A program made the position numbers and the translations under genes. From the NCBI RefSeq assembly GCF_003610455.1, contig NZ_RAQK01000002.1:310001-374000 (forward strand): DNA of 64,000 nucleotides. The letters run 5' to 3'. Each line of letters starts with the position of its first letter. Within the stretch, counting starts at the first letter, position 1. Origin of the DNA: Sulfitobacter guttiformis (GTDB taxonomy: Bacteria > Pseudomonadota > Alphaproteobacteria > Rhodobacterales > Rhodobacteraceae). The notes under the pieces are model-generated. The model searched no databases. It worked only from the letters and a program-made list of their open reading frames with translations, and was not told where the DNA came from. Positions 19,791 through 28,413 of this stretch are shown piece by piece.

Positions 19791-20525
19791 CTGTAAATAT
19801 CCCAAAAGTTTCTACGACCCGATTAAGGTGTTTCTGTACCAAAGTAAAATCGACTGATATGTCCCTTACATATGAATTTGAAAATTTCAGCGTTCAGAGA
19901 TTTTTTCAATCATCATTTGGGTTTCAGACAGCATGCGGCACACCGTGTAAGCATAGCAAATAAGCAACCCAGCGCTCGCGCTTAAAGAACATTAATGTCT
20001 CGCACTGCTCGCTCTGTTGAGGAAACTCGGCCAATATGATTGGGCCGAATATGTTTCATGCGCTAAGCGGGCCGATGCATTACTTGCGGCGAAGGATATT
20101 TTGAGCCCAAAATTTTCAACTTCGGACTACTTCGATAACCGGACTGAGGTAAACTTCTGGATTGGGCGCTTTTGCGCTTTTCCGGTACATTTATAATCGT
20201 GAATTTTAAGGGCTATCTTCCTGATAGGCGCTGGAGGGGATCACATTAAAGGTAATTAGTGTGCATCTAAGCTTTAATTGTTAAGATATGCCAATGAATG
20301 CTTCTTCCGCACACACTCAGCTAAAAGCACAACAGCAGTGCCACATCCCAACGTCATACGTTGTCCTGGGCTAGGCTATATTCCAACGGTCCTCAGCCTT
20401 GCTTAAACAATTTTTTTATCGAAATACTTGCCGTCATTCGTGGTGCAGAATCTTTTCAACCGCGGTGAACAACCCTTTGCCATCCCCCTGAATTAAGCGT
20501 TCTCTGACGCGAGAAAGGTGGAGCT
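19791..20525. other. 735-base intergenic region, no gene seen
   Basis: AT-richer than the neighbours. No reading frame on either strand resembles a protein, and no RNA gene was recognised. It contains the promoter of the lipoprotein gene at one end and the 3' flank of the HxlR gene at the other. Confidence 0.6.
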
Positions 20526-20921
20526 TTAACGGAAATCGTCAGATTTGCTGTGTTTGTCGTCATATTCACGACGTGCCTCTTCGACCGCATTCATATTGTC
20601 ATTCGCCCAAAGATAAATCGCCTGAAACGGTGGCAACAAAGTCAGGCCCAAAGGCGTCATCTCGTAAAGCACACCGGGCGGCGTGGTCGCGACGACCGTG
20701 CGGGCAATAATCCCGTTCCGCTCTAACCGCTTGAGGGTCATCGACAGCGACTTTTGCGATACCCCTTCCAACCGCCGTTTCAAATCGTTGAAACGGGTCC
20801 CGCCGCCATTCAGGACCGTCATGATCATCATCGACCACTTGTCAGCGACCTGATCAAACAACAGGCGCGACGGGCAATCGACCGAAAAACGCGATCCATC
20901 GCAGGGGGTATCATACGGCAT
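20526..20921 (-). CDS. HxlR-family transcriptional regulator
   Basis: 131 aa with the HxlR winged helix-turn-helix: CPSRLLFDQVADKWSMMIM at residues 16-34, FNDLKRRLEGVSQKSLSMTLKRLERNGII, then the wing and YEMTPLGLTLLPP. Cys16, at the usual conserved N-terminal position, often serves as a redox or electrophile sensor in this family (as in YodB and HypR); Cys7 is an additional candidate. It is divergent from an Old Yellow Enzyme gene with a 103-bp shared control region, a common regulator and target pairing. Confidence 0.93.
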   Translation of the reverse strand: MPYDTPCDGSRFSVDCPSRLLFDQVADKWSMMIMTVLNGGGTRFNDLKRRLEGVSQKSLSMTLKRLERNGIIARTVVATTPPGVLYEMTPLGLTLLPPFQAIYLWANDNMNAVEEARREYDDKHSKSDDFR

Positions 20922-20949
20922 GGTTTCCTCCGGGTTACTTAGTGCATTT

Positions 20950-20987
20950 CAAGTGCGTTCTGGACACTTGGTTTCAGAAGTATACTT
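20950..20987. promoter_or_regulatory. Candidate HxlR operators between the divergent genes
   Basis: CAAGTG (20950-20955), nine bases, CACTTG (20965-20970) is a perfect inverted repeat. A second perfect palindrome, AAGTATACTT, lies at 20978-20987. The TACT/AGTA core recalls operators of YodB/HypR-type regulators. Position between the two start codons suggests both sites regulate one or both genes. Confidence 0.5.
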
Positions 20988-21024
20988 AAGCCTTCGTCAC
21001 GAAAAAAGCGAATTAGGATACAAT

Positions 21025-22131
21025 ATGAATACCGACACACTCTTCCGCCCTTTCTCCTTTAAGGGGATGGAACTGCGCAACCGCATCGTCATGGCCCCTA
21101 TGACCCGCAGCATGGCCCCCGAGGGTATCCCCGGACAGCCGCAGGTAGAGTATTATAAGCGCCGTGCGGCTGGCGAAGTAGGCCTGATCCTGACCGAAGG
21201 CACCGTGATCGACCGTCCAGCGTCGCGCAACACGCCAGGTATTCCGTTTTTTCACGGCGAAAAGGCGATGGCCGGCTGGACCGATGTCGCCGCTGCCGTG
21301 CATGCCGCAGACGGCAAGATTGCGCCGCAAATCTGGCACACCGGATCTACCCGCGGCGGCAAGTGGGAACCTGAGGCCGAAGTTGAAAGCCCGTCCGGCC
21401 TTGTAGGGCCGGACAGTCCCCGTGGCCGTGCAATGTCCGAGGCAGACATTGAAGACACAATTGCGGCCTTCGCATCCTCGGCAAAGCTGGCCCGCGACGC
21501 TGGGTTTGACGCGGTCGAAGTACACGGCGCACATGGCTACCTAATCGACCAGTTTTTCTGGTCCGGCACAAACCTTCGTGACGATAACTGGAACGGCCCC
21601 ACGATCAAGGATCGCTCACGCTTTGCCGCAGAAATTATCAAGGCTATCCGCAGCGCCGTTGGTCCGGATTTTCCGCTGATCCTGCGCGTAAGCCAATGGA
21701 AGCAACAGGACTATACCGCGCGGCTGGCTATGAACCCAGACGAGATGACAGACTGGCTTTTGCCGCTGGTAGAGGCTGGAGTTGATATGCTGCACTGCTC
21801 TCAGCGGCGGTTTTGGGAGCCTGAGTTCCCCGAACTCGATGGCGTGGATGGTTTGAACTTTGCGGGCTGGGCGAAAAAGCTGACCGGTGCTGCGACGATC
21901 AGCGTAGGATCGGTGGGTCTCAACTCGGACTTTGGCGGTGCCTTCGCAGGCGAAGGATCGCAGACCACACCCCTTGACCAGCTCGTCACCAGAATGGAGC
22001 GTGATGAGTTCGACCTGATCGCCGTCGGTCGCGCCCTTCTTTCAGATGCGCAGTGGGTGCAGAAAGTTCGTAGCGGTCACATGGACGAACTACAGGGCTT
22101 TAAAGCTGAAGATCTGCAGACGCTCGCATAA
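21025..22131 (+). CDS. Old Yellow Enzyme family alkene reductase
   Basis: 368 aa from ATG 21025 (MNTDTLFRPFSFKGMELRNRIVMAPMTRS); a longer in-frame start at 20920 would run through the operator region and is rejected. It is an FMN-binding TIM barrel that reduces activated C=C bonds (enones, nitro-alkenes, maleimides) with NAD(P)H. Visible are the GEVGLILTEGTVIDR strand, the IWHTGSTRGG loop, DAVEVHGAHGYLIDQFFW with the His/His pair position, and LIAVGRALLSDAQW for phosphate binding. Divergent from HxlR, so probably induced by electrophiles. An intrinsic terminator follows. Confidence 0.93.
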   Translation: MNTDTLFRPFSFKGMELRNRIVMAPMTRSMAPEGIPGQPQVEYYKRRAAGEVGLILTEGTVIDRPASRNTPGIPFFHGEKAMAGWTDVAAAVHAADGKIAPQIWHTGSTRGGKWEPEAEVESPSGLVGPDSPRGRAMSEADIEDTIAAFASSAKLARDAGFDAVEVHGAHGYLIDQFFWSGTNLRDDNWNGPTIKDRSRFAAEIIKAIRSAVGPDFPLILRVSQWKQQDYTARLAMNPDEMTDWLLPLVEAGVDMLHCSQRRFWEPEFPELDGVDGLNFAGWAKKLTGAATISVGSVGLNSDFGGAFAGEGSQTTPLDQLVTRMERDEFDLIAVGRALLSDAQWVQKVRSGHMDELQGFKAEDLQTLA

Positions 22132-22137
22132 CCGCTC

Positions 22138-22168
22138 CGACGTGACAGCACGGTTGTCACGTCGTTTT
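22138..22168 (+). terminator. Intrinsic terminator after the alkene reductase
   Basis: A perfect 10-bp stem, CGACGTGACA with TGTCACGTCG, encloses a seven-base loop and is followed by four T. It starts seven bases past the stop codon. Confidence 0.85.
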
Positions 22169-22366
22169 AATTTGAACATGGAATGCTGCGCACTGTGCTC
22201 GGCATTCCATATAAGCTTGAGCTGCTGGCCGCCTACCCCGCTTCTAAATACGCAAAAATAAAAGCTGCCGGCGCATCCACACAAATGTCCGGCTTCAACC
22301 GAGAACCTTTTTGAACAAGCATTGTCGCATTTCCAGATAATGCAGGCCGGGCTGTTAATAGCTGCG

Positions 22367-23608
22367 CTATTTACGGTTCCATTCACGGTCGCCATGAGCG
22401 TCTTTTACCCGCGTCGGCAGGCCAATCGTGTCGAGAAGTGTAAACAGTGGTTTGGGATCTAACTCCTCCACATTCAACATGACGCCCTTGTCATACGTGC
22501 CATCCGCGATCAGCATCGCCATGGCCACTGGTGGTACACCCGCAGTATATGAAATACCTTGGCTGCCAACCTCGTTATAGGCGTCCTTGTGGTCGGCCAC
22601 GTTATATACAAATACCTCGACCTCTTCGCCGTTCTTGATGCCTTTCACCAGATCGCCAATGCAGGTCTTTCCTGTGTAATTGGGCGCGAGGCTGGAAGGA
22701 TCAGGCAAAACCGCCTTTACAAGCTTAAGTGGGACAACTTCCAGGCCCTCAGCGGTTGTCACTGGCTGTTCTGATAATAACCCAAGGTTTTGCAGCACAG
22801 TAAAGACATTGATGTAATGATCGCCAAAGCCCATCCAGAACCGGATATCTGCTTGCGGATAATTCGCCGCGAGTGAGTGAACCTCGTCATGACCCGACAT
22901 ATAGGCTTTTTGCTTGCCGACGACCGGCAAATCCCATTCGCGGCCCACCTCGAACATCTTATTTTCCTGCCAAGCGCCCTGCTGCCAGCTGTAGACAGTG
23001 CCGGTGAATTCGCGAAAATTGATTTCGGGGTCGAAATTGGTCGAAAAATATTTGCCGTGGCTACCCGCGTTGATGTCAACGATATCAATCGAGATGACCT
23101 CGTCCATAAACTCGTCCACCGCGAAGCGCGCGAACGCGTTTACCATGCCGGGATCAAACCCAGCGCCCAAAATTGCTGTCACACCCGCGGCTGCGCAATC
23201 GTTACGGCGTTTCCATTCGTAATTACCGTACCAAGGTGGTGTTTCACAAATTTTGGTCGGGTCTTCATGGATCGCAGTATCGATATAGGCGGCGCCGGTT
23301 TGGATGCAGGCCTCGAGCACCGTCATGTTCACGAAAGGCGAGCCCACATTAATCACGATCTGCGCTCCAGTCGTGGTAATCAAATCCGCTACTGCGTCAC
23401 TGTCCATCCCGTCAACCGCATGGGCCTTGAATAAACCGTCCTGTTTCATCGCATTCTTGGCGTGCACGCTTTCAATGATCGCCTCGCACTTGGCGACCGT
23501 TCGGCTCGCGATGTGCAGATCGCCCAAAACGTCGTTATTTTGCGCGCACTTATGCGCAACAACTTGTGCGACGCCACCGGCACCAATGATCAGGACATTA
23601 CGTTTCAT
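22367..23608 (-). CDS. Carboxynorspermidine / carboxyspermidine dehydrogenase (saccharopine dehydrogenase family)
   Basis: 413 aa. The N-terminal Rossmann motif is VLIIGAGGVAQVVAHKCAQN; later parts GAGFDPGMVNAFARFAVDE and SGHDEVHSL match the saccharopine-dehydrogenase-like carboxy(nor)spermidine dehydrogenases. The enzyme reductively condenses aspartate semialdehyde with putrescine (or diaminopropane) using NADPH, giving carboxyspermidine (or carboxynorspermidine). Its partner decarboxylase gene lies 29 bases upstream on the same strand, so the two form a polyamine operon. Which polyamine is made cannot be told from sequence. Confidence 0.9.
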   Translation of the reverse strand: MKRNVLIIGAGGVAQVVAHKCAQNNDVLGDLHIASRTVAKCEAIIESVHAKNAMKQDGLFKAHAVDGMDSDAVADLITTTGAQIVINVGSPFVNMTVLEACIQTGAAYIDTAIHEDPTKICETPPWYGNYEWKRRNDCAAAGVTAILGAGFDPGMVNAFARFAVDEFMDEVISIDIVDINAGSHGKYFSTNFDPEINFREFTGTVYSWQQGAWQENKMFEVGREWDLPVVGKQKAYMSGHDEVHSLAANYPQADIRFWMGFGDHYINVFTVLQNLGLLSEQPVTTAEGLEVVPLKLVKAVLPDPSSLAPNYTGKTCIGDLVKGIKNGEEVEVFVYNVADHKDAYNEVGSQGISYTAGVPPVAMAMLIADGTYDKGVMLNVEELDPKPLFTLLDTIGLPTRVKDAHGDREWNRK

Positions 23609-23637
23609 GTATCCAAGAGACCTCTTATTCTTGTGGG

Positions 23638-24732
23638 TTATGACAGTGCCGCAGCAAAGTCGTCATAGTTGAAATCACGCACCATACGTATGCTGCCATC
23701 GAGTTCGCGGATCGCGATGCTTGGCATTTTGACCCCATTGAACCAGTTTTTCTTGACCATTGTGTAGCCTGCGGCATCCTGAAACGAAAGTCGGTCACCC
23801 GCCTTCAGGGCTGCGTCAAAGCGGAATTCGCCGAAGATATCACCAGCAAGGCAGGATTTGCCGCAGATCATCCATTCCTCGCTACCGGTATTCGGGGAGA
23901 TCTTTGCAGGCTCGCGATAGATCAGCAAATCCAGCATATGTGCCTCAATCGAACTGTCGACGATCGCAAGGTTTTTGCCATTATGCATCGTATCCAGCAC
24001 CGTAACTTCCAGCGTGGCAGCCCCCGTGATCGCCGCCTCGCCGGGTTCAAGGTAGACTTGGACGCTGAAGCGCTTCGCGAAAACCTTGAGCCGCGCGGCC
24101 AGACGTTCCAACGGATAGTCTTTGCCTGTGAAGTGAATGCCACCGCCCAAACTGATCCAGTCCATTTTATGGATAACCGCGCCAAAACGGTCTTCGATCA
24201 AGGTCAGCATCTCGTCGAAGCGTTCAAAACTGTCATTCTCGCAGTTGTTGTGGAACATCAAGCCACTGATCTGATCCGCAACCGCATCAATGGCCGCAGG
24301 GTCGTGTTCGCCCAATCGGCTGAACGCGCGGGCCGGATCGGCAAGGTCAAACTCCGACGTGGAAACGCCCGGATTGACCCGAAGTCCTCGGATATGGTCG
24401 TGGGATACACTCGCAAACTTGGTCAACTGCCCGATCGAGTTGAAGATAATCTTATCCGAGCACTCCAGAACCTGATCAATTTCATGATCCGCATAGGCCA
24501 CCGAGTAAGCATGAGTTTCGCCGGCAAATTTCTCATGCCCCAAGCGGACCTCGAACAACGATGACGAGGTGGAGCCGTCCATGAATTCGGCCATAAAGTC
24601 AAAAACCGACCAAGTAGCAAAGCACTTGAGGGCCAGCAGACATTTAACGCCCGACGCCTCACGTAGCCATGCGATCTTTTCGAGATTGGGAAGCAGATGT
24701 GATTTGTCGATGAGATAGTAAGGTGTTTGCAC
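23638..24732 (-). CDS. nspC: Carboxynorspermidine decarboxylase
   Basis: 364 aa if started at GTG 24732 (then QTPYYLIDKSHLL), which gives the family's usual N terminus and length. The open frame runs on to another GTG at 24801, so a start 23 codons earlier cannot be excluded; neither has a clear ribosome site. It is a PLP enzyme of the alanine-racemase-fold (group IV) decarboxylases. The PLP lysine is in LALKCFATWSVFDFM (about residue 34), and the glycine-rich region is WISLGGGIHFTG. It removes CO2 from carboxyspermidine or carboxynorspermidine. First gene of the polyamine operon. Confidence 0.9.
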   Translation of the reverse strand: MQTPYYLIDKSHLLPNLEKIAWLREASGVKCLLALKCFATWSVFDFMAEFMDGSTSSSLFEVRLGHEKFAGETHAYSVAYADHEIDQVLECSDKIIFNSIGQLTKFASVSHDHIRGLRVNPGVSTSEFDLADPARAFSRLGEHDPAAIDAVADQISGLMFHNNCENDSFERFDEMLTLIEDRFGAVIHKMDWISLGGGIHFTGKDYPLERLAARLKVFAKRFSVQVYLEPGEAAITGAATLEVTVLDTMHNGKNLAIVDSSIEAHMLDLLIYREPAKISPNTGSEEWMICGKSCLAGDIFGEFRFDAALKAGDRLSFQDAAGYTMVKKNWFNGVKMPSIAIRELDGSIRMVRDFNYDDFAAALS

Positions 24733-24801
24733 GGCAATAACTTTCTGCGAGAGCACACCAGTTGCTGGTGCCAAGGACGGTGAGAGATATCGCGATTGCA
24801 C

Positions 24802-25201
24802 TCAGCTATGCTTATACTGCGGATATCGGGCTCAAAAGTATTCGATTGGGCCTTTCGCACATTTCACTCAATCGGCGCAATGGTTTATGCGAAAAGCATC
24901 ACAAACTGACCTTCGTCGTAAGAACCAGATCTGATGCTCGGGATTCATTACCGTTTTTTTTGAGTGAAAAACGGTCCGCTAATGGCCCGAGGTGGCCAGC
25001 TTACTTTGATATGCGCGACGTAGATCGGATGCATTGACCGGAATAAATAACTGCGCATATTCAAGATCTAGAAAAACGATTGTTCGAGAAATTTCAGGTC
25101 TCGCAATGGAGCATTCGGCTTTTATCGGCAAGGTGGCGGTGGGGACTTTGCGGTAGTCGACGAGGGGCTGTCATGAGACAGCGACCCTCTTTCTCAGTAG
25201 G
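24802..25201. other. Intergenic, 400 bases
   Basis: Promoter side of the polyamine operon and 3' flank of the SDR gene. An AT-rich inverted repeat, CCGTTTTT / AAAAACGG, is at 24951-24974. No gene is seen on either strand. Confidence 0.55.
25162..25189 (-). terminator. Hairpin downstream of the SDR gene
   Basis: GAGGG-GCTGTC pairs with GACAGC-CCCTC over an ATGA loop with a two-base bulge, 12 bases beyond the SDR stop. There is no T-run on the minus strand, so it may be a transcript-end structure more than a simple intrinsic terminator. Confidence 0.4.
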
Positions 25202-25972
25202 TCAAAGTTTCATCCCGCCTAACTCGGCTACGCCAACAAAGCTCCGGTTCCAGGTTGGGCTAATTAATACCTCGTTGATGCATACATGCGGCGGGGCCTC
25301 GGCAATGTAGCGCACCATTGCTCCCAAATCTTCAGCTTGCAGCATCTTTGCAAGGTCTTCCGGCGAAGGCGGCTTTGGGCGCGATTGCATTATTGGTGTG
25401 GCAACTTCTCCTGGCATCAAAGCTGTGCATCGGATGCCGTTCACGCCCTCATCTTGATTGATCGAATGGCTAAGCGCCACAACCGCATGTTTTGAGGCGC
25501 TATATGCCGGACCGGTCAGGCGCGAGGGATGGCGCCCTGCCCACGACGAAGTCAAAATCAGCGTACCCTCACCCTTTGCACGCATCTGCGGCAGGACGGC
25601 CAGAATACCGTTCATGACGCCATTCAGGTTGATATTTACGACCTTGGCAAAGTCCACAGGTGTAATTTGTGCCACAGAACGATTTGGAACGTTGATCCCC
25701 GCATTCGCGAAGAATACATCGATGCCGCCAAGGCGCGCAATGAGGTCGTCGGCAACCGCCTGCGTGGCCGTTGAATCGACCACATCGAGCTGTGCAGCTT
25801 CGGCATTGCCGCCGGCAGCCACAACTTCGGCTACGACACGCTCCAACTCTTCCAGTCGACGACCCGAGAGTACAACATGCGCTCCGCCCGCCGCGAGGGC
25901 TTTGGCTGAGGCTTCCCCGATGCCACCACCAGCGCCGGTAACCCAAGCAATTTTTCCGCTCAACGATCCCAT
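25202..25972 (-). CDS. SDR-family NAD(P)-dependent oxidoreductase
   Basis: 256 aa, a classical short-chain dehydrogenase. The cofactor motif TGAGGGIGEAS is at residues 12-22, the NAGIN motif near 90, and the catalytic tetrad includes Ser in LILTSSWAG and Tyr/Lys in YSASKHA. It binds NAD(P)H by a Rossmann fold and reduces or oxidises a carbonyl or alcohol. The substrate cannot be inferred; neighbours are not in a common operon. The C-terminal hydrophobic end is typical of dimeric SDRs. Confidence 0.92.
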   Translation of the reverse strand: MGSLSGKIAWVTGAGGGIGEASAKALAAGGAHVVLSGRRLEELERVVAEVVAAGGNAEAAQLDVVDSTATQAVADDLIARLGGIDVFFANAGINVPNRSVAQITPVDFAKVVNINLNGVMNGILAVLPQMRAKGEGTLILTSSWAGRHPSRLTGPAYSASKHAVVALSHSINQDEGVNGIRCTALMPGEVATPIMQSRPKPPSPEDLAKMLQAEDLGAMVRYIAEAPPHVCINEVLISPTWNRSFVGVAELGGMKL

Positions 25973-26912
25973 GTCATCCTCCCAAGATGCCTATTACACT
26001 GAAGGCAGTAAGCTCATAGAACTTTGATATTGTCCATCAAAGCGCTCCCGCTCACGCATGCGGTGATTGCGGCTGTGCCATGCTCGAAAAGTCGCTGAAC
26101 GGTACACAAGTTTTGCGATTTAATAAAAGGGGTACATCGTGCCTGCCAGCGACCTAGCTGAAAATCTTTCACATGGCGAAAGTCCATGCCTTTGCACTTA
26201 AGTTTCAGGTTCGACCGGAGTCGCTAACCTGAACTGGCCCTGCTTTTGAGGGTAGGTTTGCTGCTGGCTTTATATGCATCTGGTGCATGTTCATGCCGCT
26301 TTTCGTGTCTCCGCGTCTTCAAACTATGCGATGTCTGGCGTACGCTTATCGAGAGCGGTTCGAGCTCTGGGAAAAAGAAGGCGCATTGTGCAATGCCTTC
26401 GGAACGCATGAAAAATAACGGAAAATTGCAACCCGCGCAGATAAAATACAGCATTGCACAGCCTAACTGTGGTAAAATCCTTACAGGGAAAGACAAGCAA
26501 GAAGACGGCGGCGTAACGCCAACGATTTAACACCAAACACCGCGAACAGAGCTGGAGGACAGCTTTGATTCAGGTCAAAAGCGGCCCTTCGCCGACGCGC
26601 TCGCCTCTGGTACCATACTGGCTTGGATGACCACGCAGCTGGGCACACTGCCGGAGCAGATCGTATCACGCTTCTTGTAAGACGCCGGCTTTAACAATTC
26701 ATGATGTTCGAATCTGCCCCGTTCCAAAAACTAGTTCGCACTGTCGGGCGTTCTCCTCCGAGTGCTCAATGGTTTACGATAAGTGCGGGAGCGCGATCAC
26801 GACGGGTGCGATTTGCATTGTGTCGCCGGAGACCTGTGGCTTGTGCTCATAGGTTTAGCACGTGGCGTATCGCTCTAGATGTTCTTGCGGGCAGTTCGCC
26901 TTACTTTTTACA

Positions 26913-26940
26913 CCAACGGCAGTTGTAAAACTGCCGTTGG
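26913..26940. repeat. Perfect 12-bp inverted repeat with 4-base loop
   Basis: CCAACGGCAGTT, GTAA, AACTGCCGTTGG. No T-run follows on either strand, so a plain intrinsic terminator is unlikely. It is the strongest hairpin in this gap. Confidence 0.7.
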
Positions 26941-26946
26941 ACTTGG

Positions 26947-26967
26947 AAAAAGCAGGTGATGCTTTTT
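26947..26967 (-). terminator. Probable intrinsic terminator after the MDR-family gene
   Basis: On the minus strand AAAAAGCA pairs with TGCTTTTT over a five-base loop, ending in five T, about 23 bases past the stop at 26990. The stem is AT-rich and weak. Confidence 0.5.
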
Positions 26968-26989
26968 ACCTGAGCGGGCTCAACATGCC

Positions 26990-28102
26990 TTATTTCCAAG
27001 GCGTGACGAGATATTTCTCACCAGTCTTCATCGTGCGGTAATCAGTGACCGCTTCCTTGGTAAGCATTTCCTCAAGAGTGACCCGTTTCTTATAGTGACT
27101 TGCAAAGGTCGTCGTCAGGTTTTCGAGCACACGCTTGCGCATTTTCCCCACGGTTTCCGCACCGACCGATTGAAGAAACGGAAACAGGAGCCAGCCTGAC
27201 AGGGTCCAGCCAAAGCCGTAGCTCGGCGACAGGAGCGTCTGGCCGACGTCTAGGCGGCCATAAATGAACATTCGCTTTTGCTGGTTGGAGCCATAGCGTG
27301 AATACTCGGTCATCTTGGTGACCGCGACCTGCTCCATCGCCTTGAAAACATTGTCGACCGATTTTCCTCCGCCGATCGGATCAAATCCATAGAAGGCATC
27401 GGTGTCGTCGATTGCAGTCCGGAGCTGGTGCATGAAATCATCAGCTGACGAGTTCACGACATGGCTGGAACCAAGCTTTTGCAACAATTCGACCTGATCT
27501 TCTTTGCGCACGATATTGACCAGACCGAGGCCGTCTTCTTGGCAGATACGGGTCAGCATCTGGCCCAGATTGGACGCCCCGACCGTGTGCAGGATCGAAT
27601 TTTGCCCGTCCATTTTCGCATTTTCCGCGAACCCCAGCGCTGTCATCGGGTTGACGAAACCGCTCGCGCCGTCCTCTGCCGAATAATCACCTAGCGGCAG
27701 GCACATGCCAGCGTCGGCAATACAATACTGGCTGTAGGCATTGCCCGGCACACAAGCGACGCGCTGTCCCATCAGCGCTTTGGCCTTGTCGCCCTCACCC
27801 ACTGCGACGACAGTTCCCGCGCCTTCATTCCCGGCAGGAAGTTTCAATCCGTGGCGCGCTTTTGATCCCGCATTAAATGGTTCGGGCATGGTGGCCACGA
27901 ATTTTCCAGCCGAATATTCGGCGTTTTCGAGATCGGCAGCACCAGTAAGAATGGCAAGGTCTGACGGGTTTATCGGCGCCGCCTCCATTTTCACAAGCAC
28001 TTGATTGCCTGTAGGTTCGGGAAAGGTCACGTCTTCGATTGCGACCGTGAGTGTCCCGTTGCTTTCTAAAGTCGTGAACAATTGCTTGCCGGTGGTGCTC
28101 AT
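26990..28102 (-). CDS. MDR-superfamily zinc-type alcohol dehydrogenase-like / quinone oxidoreductase
   Basis: 370 aa. A GroES-like N-terminal domain (KMEAAPINPSDLAILTG near residue 40; GNEGAGTVVAVGEG near 93) is followed by a Rossmann domain in which the usual AxxGxxG motif appears as HTVGASNLGQM (about residue 170). Zinc-site cysteines and histidines are not conserved, so it is probably a zinc-free NAD(P)H-dependent quinone or enone reductase. It is monocistronic, 310 bases from the next gene. Confidence 0.85.
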   Translation of the reverse strand: MSTTGKQLFTTLESNGTLTVAIEDVTFPEPTGNQVLVKMEAAPINPSDLAILTGAADLENAEYSAGKFVATMPEPFNAGSKARHGLKLPAGNEGAGTVVAVGEGDKAKALMGQRVACVPGNAYSQYCIADAGMCLPLGDYSAEDGASGFVNPMTALGFAENAKMDGQNSILHTVGASNLGQMLTRICQEDGLGLVNIVRKEDQVELLQKLGSSHVVNSSADDFMHQLRTAIDDTDAFYGFDPIGGGKSVDNVFKAMEQVAVTKMTEYSRYGSNQQKRMFIYGRLDVGQTLLSPSYGFGWTLSGWLLFPFLQSVGAETVGKMRKRVLENLTTTFASHYKKRVTLEEMLTKEAVTDYRTMKTGEKYLVTPWK

Positions 28103-28413
28103 GTCGATATCTCCTAATTTTATGTTCGGTATTGAATGTAAGGTCAGGTCAGGGACCCGGGCTTACTGATTAAAAGGGCCTTAAAAATCGTGGCTCAGTG
28201 TCGTTTGCGAAATGCCTCGAAGCGACTATTGGCCACACTGAACACACCTCTTAACGCCGGTGCAACCACTAAGATGCGGTATCGGGCGGTGGTTTCACTA
28301 CCTGATGTTTCGGGCGCTAAAATGAATAAGCTCCCCCTCTTCCTCCTGATTTTCTATCTTCCGCAAGCGCGGCTGAACCATTCCGCGCAGATTTTCTTTC
28401 ATCTTGAAATCCG
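28103..28413. other. Intergenic, 310 bases
   Basis: Upstream region of the MDR-family gene and 3' flank of the ABC-2 permease operon. A 6-bp hairpin GCGCGG / CCGCGC (28367-28388) is the only structure seen; it lacks a T-run. Confidence 0.5.

Larger units (their letters stand above)
25973..26989. other. 1-kb intergenic region with an orphan peptide-coding fragment and two hairpins
   Basis: No complete gene is seen. At 26531-26680 (plus) a 49-codon stretch follows a stop, with no start, and reads like the C terminus of a soluble helical protein (KRPFADALASGTIL, TTQLGTLPEQIVSRFL, stop); I do not recognise the family. Two inverted repeats lie at 26913-26940 and 26947-26967. The rest carries only short frames. 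This looks like a site of past insertion and deletion. Confidence 0.5.

Noticed and set aside
24951..24974. AT-rich inverted repeat considered as a terminator
   Set aside because: No T-run follows on either strand and it is about 220 bases from the nearest gene start or stop.
26224..26530. Frames of about 90 codons on both strands
   Set aside because: No start site, no motifs, and comparable lengths on both strands, as expected by chance.
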